Origin: DATIYF01 sp035517775
GTDB lineage: Bacteria; Acidobacteriota; Terriglobia; Terriglobales; Acidobacteriaceae
DNA length: 64,000 nt
Reading direction: 5' to 3'
Assembly: GCA_035517775.1 (NCBI GenBank)
Contig: DATIYF010000082.1
Span: forward strand, 51,944 to 115,943
The notes under the pieces were generated by a model. That model did not search any database. It saw only the letters and a program-made list of their open reading frames with translations, and was not told the DNA's origin. The position numbers were made by a program, and so were the translations under genes. Positions 43,751-54,487 of this stretch are shown one piece after another (position 1 is the first letter of the stretch; the number at the start of each line of letters is the position of its first letter).

Positions 43751-45220
43751 CTAGCGCATCATCAAGCCGGCAGCCGAACGGGAAGCATACTCCAGTACGC
43801 GTCCCGGGAGCACTCCGAGGTAGATAGTGGCCGCCAGGCTCACCGTGAGGGCCGTGCCCAGTCCGAGCGGAACCGGCGCGACCGGGGCTTCGTCGCGGGG
43901 CTCCCGCATATACATCACCACGATGATGCGCAGGTAGTAATAGGCTCCGACCGCGCTGTTGAGCACGCCGATGATGGTCAGCCAGACCAGATTGGCCTGC
44001 AGCGCTGCGCTGAACACATAGAACTTGGCGAAGAACCCGCCGGTGATGGGTATGCCGATCAGCGAGAGCAGGAAAATCGTGAGCGTGCCGGCCAATACCG
44101 GAGAGCGCCGCCCCAGCCCGGAATAGTCTTCCAGGTTGACCTGGCGTTCGCCCATTCCGGCGAAGTGGCTGACCACGGCGAATGCTCCCACATTCATTGC
44201 CGCGTACGAAGCCGTGTAGAACATGGCGGCCGGAATGCCGTTATCGGGTAGCGCCGCAAAAGCGACCAGCAGATAGCCGGCATGGGCAATGGAAGAGTAC
44301 GCCAGCAGCCGCTTCACGTTGCTCTGCACCAGGGCGCCCAGATTGCCAAGGGTCATGGAAAGCGCCGCCGCCGCCCAGATCATCCACAGCCGCCCGGGCG
44401 CGTCGGCTTGAAACATGATTCGCAGCAATACGGCGAAAACCGCGGCTTTCGGAGCGGTGGACACGAATCCCACCACCGGCGCCGGGGCCCCCTCGTACAC
44501 ATCGGGCGTCCACACGTGGAACGGGGCGGCCGCCACTTTAAAGCCCAGGCCAACGAACATCAGCGCGATTCCCGCATATGCCAGCATGGGCACTACGCCC
44601 GAGCGCAGCGTATCGCCAATGACGGTAATACTGGTAGAGCCGGTGGCGCCGAACATCAGGGCCACGCCGTAAAGGAAAAAGGCCGTAGCAAACGAACCCA
44701 GCAGGAAGTACTTGACCGAAGCTTCGCTGCTGATGGCTGCCCGCCGCCGGAAGCCGGCGAGAATGTAGGTGGAAATGGAAGAAATCTCGAGCGCGATGAA
44801 AATCAGCACCAACTCGACCGCCGAAGACATCAGACACATGCCCAGCGCGCCAAAGAGGATCAGGCCGTAATATTCGCCGGCCCGAATTTGTTGCACCTCC
44901 ATATATTCATAAGAAGTGAGAATCACTACTGCGGTAATTGTGGTGACCAGAATGTGGAAGAAGATGCTGAAAGCATCCACGTGCACCATGTCCCAAAAAG
45001 CGTAGCCGGGGGTGTGTGCCTGGCAAACCGTGACGGCAATGGCCGTGAGCGAGCCGAGCAGCGCAATTGTGCCCAGCGTCCGCTGGCTGGTCCGCTCGTC
45101 GAGCAGCGCATCCATCACCATGATGGCCATGCCGAAAAGCGCCAGCACGATCTCCGGCAGGATGCGGAGGTAATCTTCCTTGCCCGGCATGTTCTGCACC
45201 AGATGGATGGTGACGTTCAC
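43751..45220 (-). CDS. nuoN: NADH-quinone oxidoreductase subunit N
   Basis: A 489-residue multi-pass antiporter-like membrane subunit of complex I, proton pumping. Family landmarks: LVQSNVKRLLAYSSIAHAGYLLVAF with the conserved Lys residues and VWTPDVYEGAPAPVVGFVSTAPKAA. Last gene of the nuo operon; its start overlaps the nuoM stop by 4 bases. Confidence 0.96.
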   Translation of the reverse strand: MNVTIHLVQNMPGKEDYLRILPEIVLALFGMAIMVMDALLDERTSQRTLGTIALLGSLTAIAVTVCQAHTPGYAFWDMVHVDAFSIFFHILVTTITAVVILTSYEYMEVQQIRAGEYYGLILFGALGMCLMSSAVELVLIFIALEISSISTYILAGFRRRAAISSEASVKYFLLGSFATAFFLYGVALMFGATGSTSITVIGDTLRSGVVPMLAYAGIALMFVGLGFKVAAAPFHVWTPDVYEGAPAPVVGFVSTAPKAAVFAVLLRIMFQADAPGRLWMIWAAAALSMTLGNLGALVQSNVKRLLAYSSIAHAGYLLVAFAALPDNGIPAAMFYTASYAAMNVGAFAVVSHFAGMGERQVNLEDYSGLGRRSPVLAGTLTIFLLSLIGIPITGGFFAKFYVFSAALQANLVWLTIIGVLNSAVGAYYYLRIIVVMYMREPRDEAPVAPVPLGLGTALTVSLAATIYLGVLPGRVLEYASRSAAGLMMR

Positions 45221-46734
45221 TGGCCCATCACCTTGCTCGCCAGTTGCGAGAACGGCGCCAGTGCGGATTGCACGGCCGGATCAATCGCGTTAAGCCAGAT
45301 GAGCGGCGCCACACCCATGATCAGGGCCGCGGCCGCCGCCGGCCATAGCGCCGTGCGTTCACGCGCATCCAGGTCTGCCAGTCTCTGATTCACCTCGTGC
45401 TTCACCTTGCCGAAGAAAACTCGCTGGTACATCCAAAGCAGATAGCAGGCGCTCCAGATGACGCCGGTCGCACCCAGCACGCCGTAAATGGCGCGGTCCT
45501 GAAACGCTCCGCTCAACACCAGAAATTCCCCAACAAAGCCGTTGAGCAGCGGCAGGCCGACCGAAGCCAGCACGATGAAGAGAAAGAATGTGGCGTAACG
45601 GGGCATGGGCGTGGCCAGCCCGCCGAAATCAGAAATCTCGTAGGTATGGCGCCGCTCGTAGAGGATGCCTGCCAGCATGAACAGCGCACCGGTCGAGACG
45701 CCGTGCGCCAGCATCACGTACATTGCGCCATTCAGCCCGGCCTGGGTGAAGCTGAAGATGCCGAGCACGACAAAGCCCAGATGGCTGATCGAAGAGTAAG
45801 CGATCAGCTTCTTCATGTTGGGCTGCACCATGGCCACCAACGCACCGTAAACGATGCCAATCAGCGCCAGCACCATGATCCACGACGCGTTTGCCCGCGA
45901 CTGCTCGGGAAAGAAGCCCAGATTGAAGCGCAGCATGCCGTAGGTGCCCATCTTCAGCAGCACTCCGGCCAGCAGCACTGAGCCGGCGGTGGGCGCCTCT
46001 ACGTGAGCATCAGGCAGCCAGGTATGGAAGGGAAAGAGCGGCACCTTGACCGCGAAAGCGACAAAGAAGCCGAGAAACAGCCAGAACGCGGCCGCAGAAA
46101 AATTGGGAATCTGGCCGCCGCGAATCGCATTCTGGATGGTCACAAAATCAAAGGTGTGCGGGTTCGTGTTGGCATACAGCCACAGAATCGCCGCCAGCAT
46201 GAAGACGGAAGCGATCATGGTGTAGAGGAAGAACTTAACCGCGGCGTAAACCTTGCGTCCGTGCCCATACATGCCGATGAGCAGCGCCATCGGAATCAGC
46301 GTGGCTTCCCAGAAGAAATAGAAAAGGAACAGGTCGAGCGCCACGAATACGCCGATCAACGCCGTTTCCAGCACCAGGAGAAGAATGAAAAATTCCTTTA
46401 CCCGGTCATTTATGGATTTCCACGAAATCAGCACGCACAGCGGAGTGAGGAACGTGGTCAGCACCACCAGCCACATCGAGAAGCCGTCCACGCCCATGTG
46501 GTAGTGAATGTTGGGCGTCGGGATCCAGGCAAAATCAACCTGATACTGAAAACCGGCCAGGGTCCGCTGAAAGCGGACCGGCAGATGCAGCGAGACGGCA
46601 AAATCCATCAGGGAAATTACCAGAGCGAACACCCGAATGTCGCGATGCCGTCTGGGGATGAGCAGCAGCAGGACCGCTCCCGCCAGCGGGATGAAGGTCA
46701 CCAGCGACAGGATGTTGGCGTCGAGCGCGTTCAT
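45217..46734 (-). CDS. nuoM: NADH-quinone oxidoreductase subunit M
   Basis: A 505-residue membrane subunit of complex I with the antiporter-like fold (about 14 transmembrane helices). Conserved segments include FPFHTWLPDAHVEAPTAGSVLLAGVLLKMGTYG and MVQPNMKKLIAYSSISHLGFVVLG. Overlaps nuoL and nuoN ends by 4 bases each, consistent with translational coupling. Confidence 0.96.
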   Translation of the reverse strand: MNALDANILSLVTFIPLAGAVLLLLIPRRHRDIRVFALVISLMDFAVSLHLPVRFQRTLAGFQYQVDFAWIPTPNIHYHMGVDGFSMWLVVLTTFLTPLCVLISWKSINDRVKEFFILLLVLETALIGVFVALDLFLFYFFWEATLIPMALLIGMYGHGRKVYAAVKFFLYTMIASVFMLAAILWLYANTNPHTFDFVTIQNAIRGGQIPNFSAAAFWLFLGFFVAFAVKVPLFPFHTWLPDAHVEAPTAGSVLLAGVLLKMGTYGMLRFNLGFFPEQSRANASWIMVLALIGIVYGALVAMVQPNMKKLIAYSSISHLGFVVLGIFSFTQAGLNGAMYVMLAHGVSTGALFMLAGILYERRHTYEISDFGGLATPMPRYATFFLFIVLASVGLPLLNGFVGEFLVLSGAFQDRAIYGVLGATGVIWSACYLLWMYQRVFFGKVKHEVNQRLADLDARERTALWPAAAAALIMGVAPLIWLNAIDPAVQSALAPFSQLASKVMGQ

Positions 46735-48683
46735 TGCGAACCCATCCAGATCATGTACACGATCACCACCGCCGCGCCCGCCGCGATCCAGCCGGCATAG
46801 GAGCGCAGATTTCCAGACTGCATCCGACGTACGGAATCAGAAACTTCCCGCGCCCCCTCGGCGCTGTTATCCACGGCGGCGTCAATGATGTTCTGGTCTA
46901 TGCCGTGCCAGAAGACACGCGTGGAGACCGCGATCAGCGGCTTGACGAATAGAGTCGCGTACAGCTCATCCACGTAATACTTATTGAGCACGGCCCGGTA
47001 GAAGCCGCCAAGACCCGCCGCGATCTGCTGCGGCAGCTGCGGCCGCTTCCAGTAGAGAAGATATGCCAGGTACAAGCCGAGCAAAGCCGCTGCAATGGAG
47101 ATTCCCATGAGTAGAGTCTCCGGGCCGCCCGCTTCCGCATGCCCGGCAGCGCCAGACTCGAACGCCGGCGCGAGAAAGTTCTCAAAGTGATGATGGATCC
47201 CGATCCAGCCGCCGATCACCGAAAGAACAGCCAGAATCACCAGCGGTGCCAGCATCACCTTGGGGCTTTCGTGTATTCCACCATGCCCGTGTGGCGCGGG
47301 CGCCCCCGCCCGCGAATGATCGTGCCCGTGACTTTCCCTCTCCGCCTCTCCACGGTATTCCCCGAAAAACGTCATGAACCACAACCGGAACATGTAGAAC
47401 GAAGTCAGGAGCGCAGTAAACACCCCGAGCGCCCAGTACACCCAGCTTCCGTGCGGACTGGAATACGCCTGCCAAAGAATTTCGTCTTTGCTGAAAAAGC
47501 CCGCGAACCCCGGTATTCCCGCGATCGCGAAGGTCGCGGCGGTCATGGTCCAGAAGGTCCAGGGAATTTTTTCGCGCAAACCGCCCATCTTGCGCATATC
47601 CTGCTCGCCGCCCACGGCGTGAATCACCGACCCGGCCGCGAGGAACAGCAAACCCTTGAAGAAGGCATGGGTCATCAGGTGGAAAATGCCCGCCGAATAT
47701 GCCGCCACGCCACAGCCAAGAAACATGTATCCCAGCTGGGAAATGGTCGAGTAGGCCAGCACTTTCTTAATGTCGGTCTGGCAGATGCCGATAGTCGCGG
47801 CAAACAGCGCAGTCAGCGCGCCCACCATGGCCACCGCCATCATCGCGTCGGGCGCGCGGTTGAAGATCACATGCGACCGCGCCACCATATACACGCCCGC
47901 CGTGACCATGGTCGCAGCGTGGATCAGGGCGGAAACCGGCGTGGGGCCTTCCATGGCGTCGGGCAGCCAGACGTACAACGGAATCTGCGCCGATTTGCCG
48001 CAGGCCCCCACCAGAAGCAGCAAGCCAATCGAAGTGAACAGCCCGGTTTCCGTGCCATGGTTTGCCACTTGCCCGAACACCTCGGCAAAATTCAGCGAGC
48101 CGAAGTGCTTGATCATCAGGAACAATGCGATCAGAAACCCGAAGTCGCCAATCCGGTTGACGATGAAGGCCTTTTTTCCCGCCGCTGCCGCCGAATCTTT
48201 CGTAAACCAGAAGCCGATCAGCAGGTACGACGCCAGGCCCACGCCCTCCCAGCCGATGAACATCAGCAGGTAGTTGCTGGCCAGCACCAGGGTCAGCATG
48301 AAAAACATGAACAGGTTCAGGTAGCTGAAGAAGCGGTAGAAGCCGCCCTCTTCCCACATGTAACCCACGGAATAAATGTGGATGAGGAAGCCCACGCCGG
48401 TGACAACCAGCAGCATGACCAGGGAAAGCTGATCGAGGTAGAAAGCAAAGTCTGCCTCGAAGCCGCCGATGCGGATCCAGGGAGCGAGCGTCTCAATATG
48501 AGGAGCAGCCAAGGAACCAAACTTCGCCGCGACGATCAGCGCCATGGCAAATGCCGCCCCGCAAAATGCCAGCGCCACGCCCACCACCGTCTGCCGGGAA
48601 AATTTTTTGCCCAGCAATCCGTTGACCGCCGCGCCGATCAGCGGCAGCACGGGAATCAGCCAGAGATGCAGATTCGGCGTCAT
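46731..48683 (-). CDS. nuoL: NADH-quinone oxidoreductase subunit L
   Basis: A 650-residue antiporter-like membrane subunit, the normal NuoL length, with the lateral helix region at the C-terminus. Landmarks: [19 protein letters not shown] and [34 protein letters not shown] use ATG 48683 ([11 protein letters not shown]), which overlaps the nuoK stop by 4 bases; the longer frame to 48827 is antisense-like noise. A His-rich loop ([21 protein letters not shown]) near residue 495 is unusual. Confidence 0.95.
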   Translation of the reverse strand: MTPNLHLWLIPVLPLIGAAVNGLLGKKFSRQTVVGVALAFCGAAFAMALIVAAKFGSLAAPHIETLAPWIRIGGFEADFAFYLDQLSLVMLLVVTGVGFLIHIYSVGYMWEEGGFYRFFSYLNLFMFFMLTLVLASNYLLMFIGWEGVGLASYLLIGFWFTKDSAAAAGKKAFIVNRIGDFGFLIALFLMIKHFGSLNFAEVFGQVANHGTETGLFTSIGLLLLVGACGKSAQIPLYVWLPDAMEGPTPVSALIHAATMVTAGVYMVARSHVIFNRAPDAMMAVAMVGALTALFAATIGICQTDIKKVLAYSTISQLGYMFLGCGVAAYSAGIFHLMTHAFFKGLLFLAAGSVIHAVGGEQDMRKMGGLREKIPWTFWTMTAATFAIAGIPGFAGFFSKDEILWQAYSSPHGSWVYWALGVFTALLTSFYMFRLWFMTFFGEYRGEAERESHGHDHSRAGAPAPHGHGGIHESPKVMLAPLVILAVLSVIGGWIGIHHHFENFLAPAFESGAAGHAEAGGPETLLMGISIAAALLGLYLAYLLYWKRPQLPQQIAAGLGGFYRAVLNKYYVDELYATLFVKPLIAVSTRVFWHGIDQNIIDAAVDNSAEGAREVSDSVRRMQSGNLRSYAGWIAAGAAVVIVYMIWMGSQ

Positions 48684-48985
48684 AGTTTGAGCAGGTTTAC
48701 CTGGTCCACGTTTAGGGTCTCGCGCGTTCGATACACGGCGATAATGATGGCCAGACCTACAGCCGCCTCTGCCGCCGCCACCACCATCACGAAGAAAACG
48801 AACACCTGACCGCTCAGCGCATGCCAATGGGCGGCGAACGCTACAAAGGTCAGGTTCACGCCGTTCAGCATCAGCTCAATGGACATGAAAATGGTGATGA
48901 TATTGCGTTTGATCAGGAAGCCAGTCACGCCGCAGGCAAACAGGATCGCGCCCAGCAGCAGATAGTAGGCGAGGGGGACCATCAA
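48680..48985 (-). CDS. nuoK: NADH-quinone oxidoreductase subunit K
   Basis: A 101-residue three-helix membrane subunit. The sequence [43 protein letters not shown] is the NuoK core, with the conserved Glu in SIELMLN. Overlaps nuoJ by 4 bases and nuoL by 4 bases. Confidence 0.96.
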   Translation of the reverse strand: MMVPLAYYLLLGAILFACGVTGFLIKRNIITIFMSIELMLNGVNLTFVAFAAHWHALSGQVFVFFVMVVAAAEAAVGLAIIIAVYRTRETLNVDQVNLLKL

Positions 48986-49503
48986 CCCTCCCTCTTCGGC
49001 GGCGCCGCCGAAGGCGGCTTGGCCGCCAGCACCACCGCGCCCATGATGGCGATCAGTACGAGAATGGACGTGACTTCAAAGGGCAGCAGAAAATCATGAA
49101 ACAGCAGCCAGCCGATGATGCGCGGCGGCCCAGGCAGCGCGCCGATGGACACTGCTTCCGTGCCTGACCGGTGCAACAGCACCCAGGCCACCAGCAGGCT
49201 GCCGATCAGCATGCCCGGCACGCCGAACAGCAGCGCCACCCGGCTGCCCCCGGTCCGCTCTTCCACCCCGGCATTCAGCAGCATGATGACAAACACGAAA
49301 AGCACCATAATCGCGCCGGCATAGACGATCACCTGCACCGCGGCGACGAACTCCGCGCCCAGCAGCAGGTACTCGGCCGAAAGCGCGCCCATCACCACGA
49401 CCAGCGACAGTGCGCTGTTGATGGGATGGCGCTGCGCCAGCAGGTTTACCGCCCCCGCCACGCAGATCAGGCCGAAGACCGAAAATAAGACCAGATGCAG
49501 CAT
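48982..49503 (-). CDS. nuoJ: NADH-quinone oxidoreductase subunit J
   Basis: A 173-residue five-helix membrane subunit. Conserved [32 protein letters not shown] is the NuoJ signature. It follows nuoH by only 45 bases, which leaves no room for nuoI. In E. coli-type operons nuoI lies exactly here. Confidence 0.95.
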   Translation of the reverse strand: MLHLVLFSVFGLICVAGAVNLLAQRHPINSALSLVVVMGALSAEYLLLGAEFVAAVQVIVYAGAIMVLFVFVIMLLNAGVEERTGGSRVALLFGVPGMLIGSLLVAWVLLHRSGTEAVSIGALPGPPRIIGWLLFHDFLLPFEVTSILVLIAIMGAVVLAAKPPSAAPPKREG

Positions 49504-49548
49504 TGTTTTCTGTTTCCGGAGTCATCCTGTCCGGATCGCATCCGTAAC

Positions 49549-50586
49549 CTACGCTCGTATCGCCACTACCAGCGCCGTCACCACCAGGTTGGCAATGGCG
49601 AGCGGCAGTAGAAACTTCCATCCGAAGGCCATCAGCTGGTCATAGCGAAAGCGCGGCAGCGTGCCCCGTACCCAGATATAGATGAACAAAAACACAAACA
49701 CCTTGGCCACAAACCAGAACACCGGTAAAAGCGCCTGCAGGATCGCAGGCCCGAAAATCGGCCCGTGCCATCCGCCAAAAAACAGCAGCGTCGCCAGGCA
49801 GGCCACCGTGATCATGTTCGCGTATTCGGCCATGAAGAACATGGCAAACTTCATGGCGCTGTATTCGGTGTGGTAGCCCGCCACCAGTTCGGTTTCCGCT
49901 TCCGGCAGATCGAAGGGAATGCGGTTGGTCTCGGCGTAGGCGGCGATCAGGTAAATAAAAAACCCCACAATCTGCCCGGTGAAAATATTCCAGCGCGGAA
50001 TGAATCCCCAGAAATGGCCGCCTTGCGACTCCACAATGGCGCGCAGGCTGAAGCTGCCTGACATGATGAGCACCCCGATCAGAGAGAGCCCGAGCGCGAT
50101 CTCGTAACTTACCATCTGCGCGCTGGCCCGCAGCCCGCCGAGCAGCGAGTATTTACTGTTCGACGACCAGCCCGCCAGCGCCACGCCATAGACCCCGAGC
50201 GAGGTGATCCCGAGCACGATCAGCAGGCCGATGTTTACATCAGTAATCTGCAGCGGAATCTCCAGGCCGGCAATGGTGACTACGTTGCCAATCGGAATCA
50301 CCGCGATCGAGGTCAGCGCGAAGATCACCGCGATCATCGGCGCCGCGATGTAGAGCGGCTTGTACACATGCGGCGGCGTGAGGTCTTCCTTAAAGAGAAA
50401 TTTCACTCCATCGGCCATGGGCTGCAGCAGCCCGAACGGGCCCACCCGCGTCGGCCCCCAGCGGTTCTGGATATGCCCCACCACCTTCCGCTCCAGCCAC
50501 ACGCTATAAGCCACCGCCGTGAGCAGCACAAACAGCGCAATCACAATCTTGATGACGGAAACGAGAATGTAAGTTCCGATGCTCAC
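49549..50586 (-). CDS. nuoH: NADH-quinone oxidoreductase subunit H
   Basis: A 345-residue membrane subunit at the quinone-binding end of the membrane arm. Conserved VWLERKVVGHIQNRWGPTRVGPFGLLQPMADGVKFLFKED and RIPFDLPEAETELVAGYHTEYSAMKF are intact. Next gene upstream is nuoG (72-base gap), and nuoJ follows. Confidence 0.96.
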   Translation of the reverse strand: MSIGTYILVSVIKIVIALFVLLTAVAYSVWLERKVVGHIQNRWGPTRVGPFGLLQPMADGVKFLFKEDLTPPHVYKPLYIAAPMIAVIFALTSIAVIPIGNVVTIAGLEIPLQITDVNIGLLIVLGITSLGVYGVALAGWSSNSKYSLLGGLRASAQMVSYEIALGLSLIGVLIMSGSFSLRAIVESQGGHFWGFIPRWNIFTGQIVGFFIYLIAAYAETNRIPFDLPEAETELVAGYHTEYSAMKFAMFFMAEYANMITVACLATLLFFGGWHGPIFGPAILQALLPVFWFVAKVFVFLFIYIWVRGTLPRFRYDQLMAFGWKFLLPLAIANLVVTALVVAIRA

Positions 50587-50658
50587 TGGTGTCGCCTGAG
50601 GCCGAGCCTCTTGTCTCCTCGTCTGTGGATAACGATTGTCCGGATCGGCGCGTACTTC

Positions 50659-53049
50659 TCAGTCGGCGGCCACTTCGTCCGTGGCCGGCCGGCGGTGCTC
50701 TTCTTCCACGACAGAATTCAGCGTGCGCGAATACCGTCCCAGAGTGCCGGAAGTAAACAGCGCGTCGTTCGCGGGAACAATGAGTTCCGGATTCTGCAGA
50801 GCGCCCGCATCGCCTGCGCCGAGAGTCGTAGGCTGATCATTGCCTGCCAGCAGATCTGCCCGCGAAACGTCGTAACCCGGCACCAGCCGCTGGATCTCAT
50901 CCAGAATCGCCATGGGGTCGAAAGGACTCATCTTCAGCTCCAGTCCGTGGGCTTCCAGCCACACCGCGTGCCGGTCGGCCTCGCCCGATTGCGCTCCCCG
51001 CGACTGCCCCATATCCGTCGCCTCTCCCCGCCCAAAGGGCACCAGCTTGTGGACATCAAAGCCCATGGCGCCGGCGATGCGCACGATCATTTCAAAATCG
51101 CTCTTCGTGCCGGTGACCTCGCCCGCTTTTTTCACCATCTGCAGGTCGCCGCAGGTATTAGTCATGGTGCCGGATTTCTCGTAGGCATTGGCGGCGGGCA
51201 AAACCACATCCGCCAGCGTCGCCGTTTCGGTCAGGAACATCTCCTGCACTACGACGAAGGCGCCGGAGAAGGCGAACGGATCAATTCCGAAGCGTCCGAC
51301 GGGGTTCGCGCCTACCACGTAAAGAGCCTTCAGCTTGCCCGCCTTGGCGCTCTCGACCATCTCGGGAAGCGCCAGGCCGGCGCCGGCTGGCAGCGCACCC
51401 CACTCTTCGCGAAATTTGCCGCCGTCCGTGATGCGGCGATAGCCGGGCAGCAGGTCGGGATAGAGCCCCATATCAGCCGCTCCCCGCGAATTGGCGTAAT
51501 CGCCCAGGCAGATGAACTTCGCGCCCGAAAGGCTGGAGCCGAACTTTACTAAAGACGCGACGTCATGGCCGCGAATCTCCGACCCGAAGATGATGATCAG
51601 GTTCTGCTCGCCGCGCAGCTTGTCCCGGAGTTCGTGCGGGGACGGACTGTGTGGGGACGGGGCTGTGCCCCGTCCGGTGTCGGCAGGAAGCTGCAGCGCC
51701 TCCGCCATTCCGTCATCCCCTGCCAGAAATGCCGCCAACCTGCCTTCCGCACCCGCCGGAATCGGCAAGAAGGCTGTGGCCTGCCGCCGCAGCTTGATGT
51801 TCTGCGAATTGGCCACATACAGCCGCGCCCGGTGCAGACGGACATTGTTTCGAATCTGCCAGGCCAGCAGCGGATGCTGCTCGGTGGGATCATTGCCGAT
51901 TAACAGAATCGACGGCGCGTTATACACGTCGCGCATAGTGGCCGTGGCATCGGGCTTGCCGGCGAGGGCCGCCACCAGGGCAGGGAAGTCCGCGGTGCGG
52001 TGATGATCAATGTTGTTGGTTTGCAGCACTACCCGGGCGAATTTTTGTAACAGGTAGCTGTCTTCATTCGTGGCGCGGTTCGAGCCGATTACTCCGATGG
52101 CCCGGCCGCCGTCTTTATTAAGAACCTCGCCCAGCCTATTGCCGATCAGCTCAAAGGCCTCTTCCCAGGTGGCGGGCGTCAGCCGCCCGTTTTTGCGGAT
52201 TAAAGGCAGGGTCAGGCGGTCTTGGTGGTTGGCGAAGTCAAAAGCGTGGCGCCCCTTCACGCAGAGAAAATCGCCGTTGATGCCGCTCTTGTCGCGGTTA
52301 TCGCCGCGCACCATCTCCATGCCGGTATCCGAGCGGCGCACGCCCAGCGTGGTCTTGCAGCCATCCCCGCAGTGCGTACAGACCGTGCCCACGTGCTTCA
52401 TCTCCCAGGGCCGGGTCTTGTAGCGGTAGGCGCCCGAGGTCAGCGCTCCCACTGGGCAGATGTCAATGCACATGCCGCACTCTTCACAGTCGAGCGAGTC
52501 GCCGTGGTTGGGAACGATGAGCTGCGACGAGCCGCGATTGGCCGCGCCCAGCGCCCACACGTCCATGCCCTCGCCGCAGATGCGCACGCAGCGGTAGCAC
52601 ATGATGCAGCGCGGCCGGTCGAAATAAACCACCGGCGACCACTGCTGCTCGTCGCGGTGGTTTTTGATGTCAATGAATTTCGATTCGGCGGCGCCGTAGG
52701 CAAAAGTCATATCCTGCAATTCGCACTCGCCGCCCGCGTCGCAGACCGGGCAATCGAGAGGATGGTTGCCAAGCAGAAGTTCCACCATGCTCTTGCGCGC
52801 CTGCCGGACCTCGTCGCTTTCCGTAGTGACGATCATGCCCTCGCCGATCACCGTGGTGCAGGCGGTCTGCAGCTTGGGCATCTTTTCGATCCGCACCAGG
52901 CACATGCGGCAGGCGCCCTGCAGCGAAAGGTTCGGGTAGTAGCAGAATGAGGGCACCTCGATGCCCGCACTCTTGCAGGCCTCGATGAGCAGCGTCCCGG
53001 CCGCAGCCGTGACCTTCTTGCCATCCACCGTGATGTTTACGTCGGGCAT
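50659..53049 (-). CDS. nuoG: NADH-quinone oxidoreductase subunit G
   Basis: A 796-residue large peripheral-arm subunit. In order: N-terminal 2Fe-2S plus 4Fe-4S domain (CYYPNLSLQGACRMCLVR, CPVCDAGGECELQD), two further Cys groups (CIMCYRCVRICGE and CEECGMCIDICPVG), and a molybdopterin-dehydrogenase-like domain preceded by CTHCGDGC plus a later Cys (LCVKGR), the N7-type cluster ligands. The C-terminal half no longer carries molybdenum in this family. It is the widest ORF of the operon. Confidence 0.95.
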   Translation of the reverse strand: MPDVNITVDGKKVTAAAGTLLIEACKSAGIEVPSFCYYPNLSLQGACRMCLVRIEKMPKLQTACTTVIGEGMIVTTESDEVRQARKSMVELLLGNHPLDCPVCDAGGECELQDMTFAYGAAESKFIDIKNHRDEQQWSPVVYFDRPRCIMCYRCVRICGEGMDVWALGAANRGSSQLIVPNHGDSLDCEECGMCIDICPVGALTSGAYRYKTRPWEMKHVGTVCTHCGDGCKTTLGVRRSDTGMEMVRGDNRDKSGINGDFLCVKGRHAFDFANHQDRLTLPLIRKNGRLTPATWEEAFELIGNRLGEVLNKDGGRAIGVIGSNRATNEDSYLLQKFARVVLQTNNIDHHRTADFPALVAALAGKPDATATMRDVYNAPSILLIGNDPTEQHPLLAWQIRNNVRLHRARLYVANSQNIKLRRQATAFLPIPAGAEGRLAAFLAGDDGMAEALQLPADTGRGTAPSPHSPSPHELRDKLRGEQNLIIIFGSEIRGHDVASLVKFGSSLSGAKFICLGDYANSRGAADMGLYPDLLPGYRRITDGGKFREEWGALPAGAGLALPEMVESAKAGKLKALYVVGANPVGRFGIDPFAFSGAFVVVQEMFLTETATLADVVLPAANAYEKSGTMTNTCGDLQMVKKAGEVTGTKSDFEMIVRIAGAMGFDVHKLVPFGRGEATDMGQSRGAQSGEADRHAVWLEAHGLELKMSPFDPMAILDEIQRLVPGYDVSRADLLAGNDQPTTLGAGDAGALQNPELIVPANDALFTSGTLGRYSRTLNSVVEEEHRRPATDEVAAD

Positions 53050-53100
53050 AAAACCGTCGTTAGTCGCTTTTCGTTGGCCGTTGGCAAAGCCAACGACAAT

Positions 53101-54408
53101 TCAGGCCATCACTGCTTCCGCCGCCTTCTCAAACGGGCACGGTTTGCCATCCAGATGGTCCTCAAATTCCTTGCGAAACTTCTTCACAATCGAAATGGTC
53201 GGCAGCGCGGCCGCGTCGCCCAGCGGGCAGAACGTCCGCCCCAGCATGTTTTCCGCCAGGTACTGCACATTATCAATGTCTTTCTTCACGCCCGCGCCGG
53301 CATGAAAGCGGGTCAAAGTTTTCTTGAGCCAGTCGGTCCCTTCGCGGCAGGGGATGCACCAGCCGCAACTCTCGTGCTGATAGAACTTCATGATGCGCAG
53401 CGCGAACTTCACCATGCAGACCGAATCGTCCACTGCCACCAGTCCGCCGGACCCCAGCATCGAGCCGGCTTTCGCCAGCGAGTCGAAATCCATGGGGAGA
53501 TCAATTTCCTCGGCGGTCAGCAGCGGGCAACTCGAGCCGCCGGGAACCACCGCCTTCAACTTCCGTCCGTTCGGAATGCCGCCGCCCACCTCATAGATCA
53601 TCTTCTTGAGGTTGTAGCCCATGGGCAGCTCGTACACGCCTGGTTTGTTCAGGTGCCCGCTCAGGCAGAACAGGCGCGTGCCGCCATTCTTGGGAGTGCC
53701 CAGGTTCGCATACCATTCCGCGCCGCCAAGAATGATCGGAGGCACGCTGGCCAGGGTCTCGGCATTATTGATGACCGTTGGCCCGCCCCAAAGCCCAACC
53801 ACGGCAGGGAAGGGAGGCCGAATGCGCGGAATACCCCGCTTGCCTTCGAGCGATTCCATCAGCGCGGATTCCTCCCCTACCTCGTATGCGCCCGCGCCGC
53901 CATGCCAGTAAACATCGAAATCGTAGCCGCTCCCGAAGATGTTCTTGCCCAGAAACCCGCGCGCGTAGGCGTCGGCTATGGCCTTCTGCATGATCTGGGA
54001 AAGGTAGCGATACTCGCCCCGAATGTAGATGTAGCCGCTGTGCGCGCCCACCGCGATGCCCGCGATCATCACTCCCTCGATCACCGAGTGCGGATCGTGC
54101 TCAAAGATCAGCCGGTCCTTGCAGGTGCCAGGCTCGCTTTCATCGCCGTTGCACAGAATGTATTTGGGCTTGGGCGACTGTTTGGGCACGAACGACCACT
54201 TCAATCCCGTGTTGAATCCCGCGCCACCGCGCCCGCGCAGTCCGGAGTTTTTGACTTCATTGATGATGTCCTCCGGCTTCATGCCCAGCGCCTTCTGCGC
54301 GGCCTTGTAGCCGTCGAGATCGGCGTAGCGGTCAATATTGGTCGCACCCTGGCCGAATCGCCGGGAGACGATCTTCACTTCATCGGGATGGGAAACCAAG
54401 CTCGCCAT
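53101..54408 (-). CDS. nuoF: NADH-quinone oxidoreductase subunit F
   Basis: A 435-residue NADH- and FMN-binding subunit, the electron input of complex I. Gly-rich GLRGRGGAGFNTG binds NADH; the 4Fe-4S cluster N3 sits on SCGWCIPCREG near residue 350. It is separated from nuoE by a 79-base AT-rich spacer containing a long inverted repeat. ATG 54408. Confidence 0.96.
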   Translation of the reverse strand: MASLVSHPDEVKIVSRRFGQGATNIDRYADLDGYKAAQKALGMKPEDIINEVKNSGLRGRGGAGFNTGLKWSFVPKQSPKPKYILCNGDESEPGTCKDRLIFEHDPHSVIEGVMIAGIAVGAHSGYIYIRGEYRYLSQIMQKAIADAYARGFLGKNIFGSGYDFDVYWHGGAGAYEVGEESALMESLEGKRGIPRIRPPFPAVVGLWGGPTVINNAETLASVPPIILGGAEWYANLGTPKNGGTRLFCLSGHLNKPGVYELPMGYNLKKMIYEVGGGIPNGRKLKAVVPGGSSCPLLTAEEIDLPMDFDSLAKAGSMLGSGGLVAVDDSVCMVKFALRIMKFYQHESCGWCIPCREGTDWLKKTLTRFHAGAGVKKDIDNVQYLAENMLGRTFCPLGDAAALPTISIVKKFRKEFEDHLDGKPCPFEKAAEAVMA

Positions 54409-54412
54409 TTGG

Positions 54413-54482
54413 TAATTGCGAAATTTGGTAATTGGGAAATTCTAAAACCAGCACGATTTTCAATTACCCAATTTCTCAATTA
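54413..54482. repeat. AT-rich imperfect inverted repeat between nuoE and nuoF
   Basis: Arms 54413-54433 and 54462-54482 are 21 bases each and match at 19 positions as an inverted repeat, separated by 28 bases. Much more AT-rich than the surrounding operon. It could fold into an RNA stem-loop that modulates transcript stability or relative expression of nuoE and nuoF. Confidence 0.75.
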
Positions 54483-54487
54483 CAAAA

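Noticed and set aside
44282..45388. A 368-codon + strand open frame
   Set aside because: Antisense shadow of nuoN/nuoM with low-complexity, charge-rich translation and no domain.
47139..48809. A 556-codon + strand open frame
   Set aside because: Antisense to nuoL; His/Arg/Gln-rich translation typical of a shadow frame.
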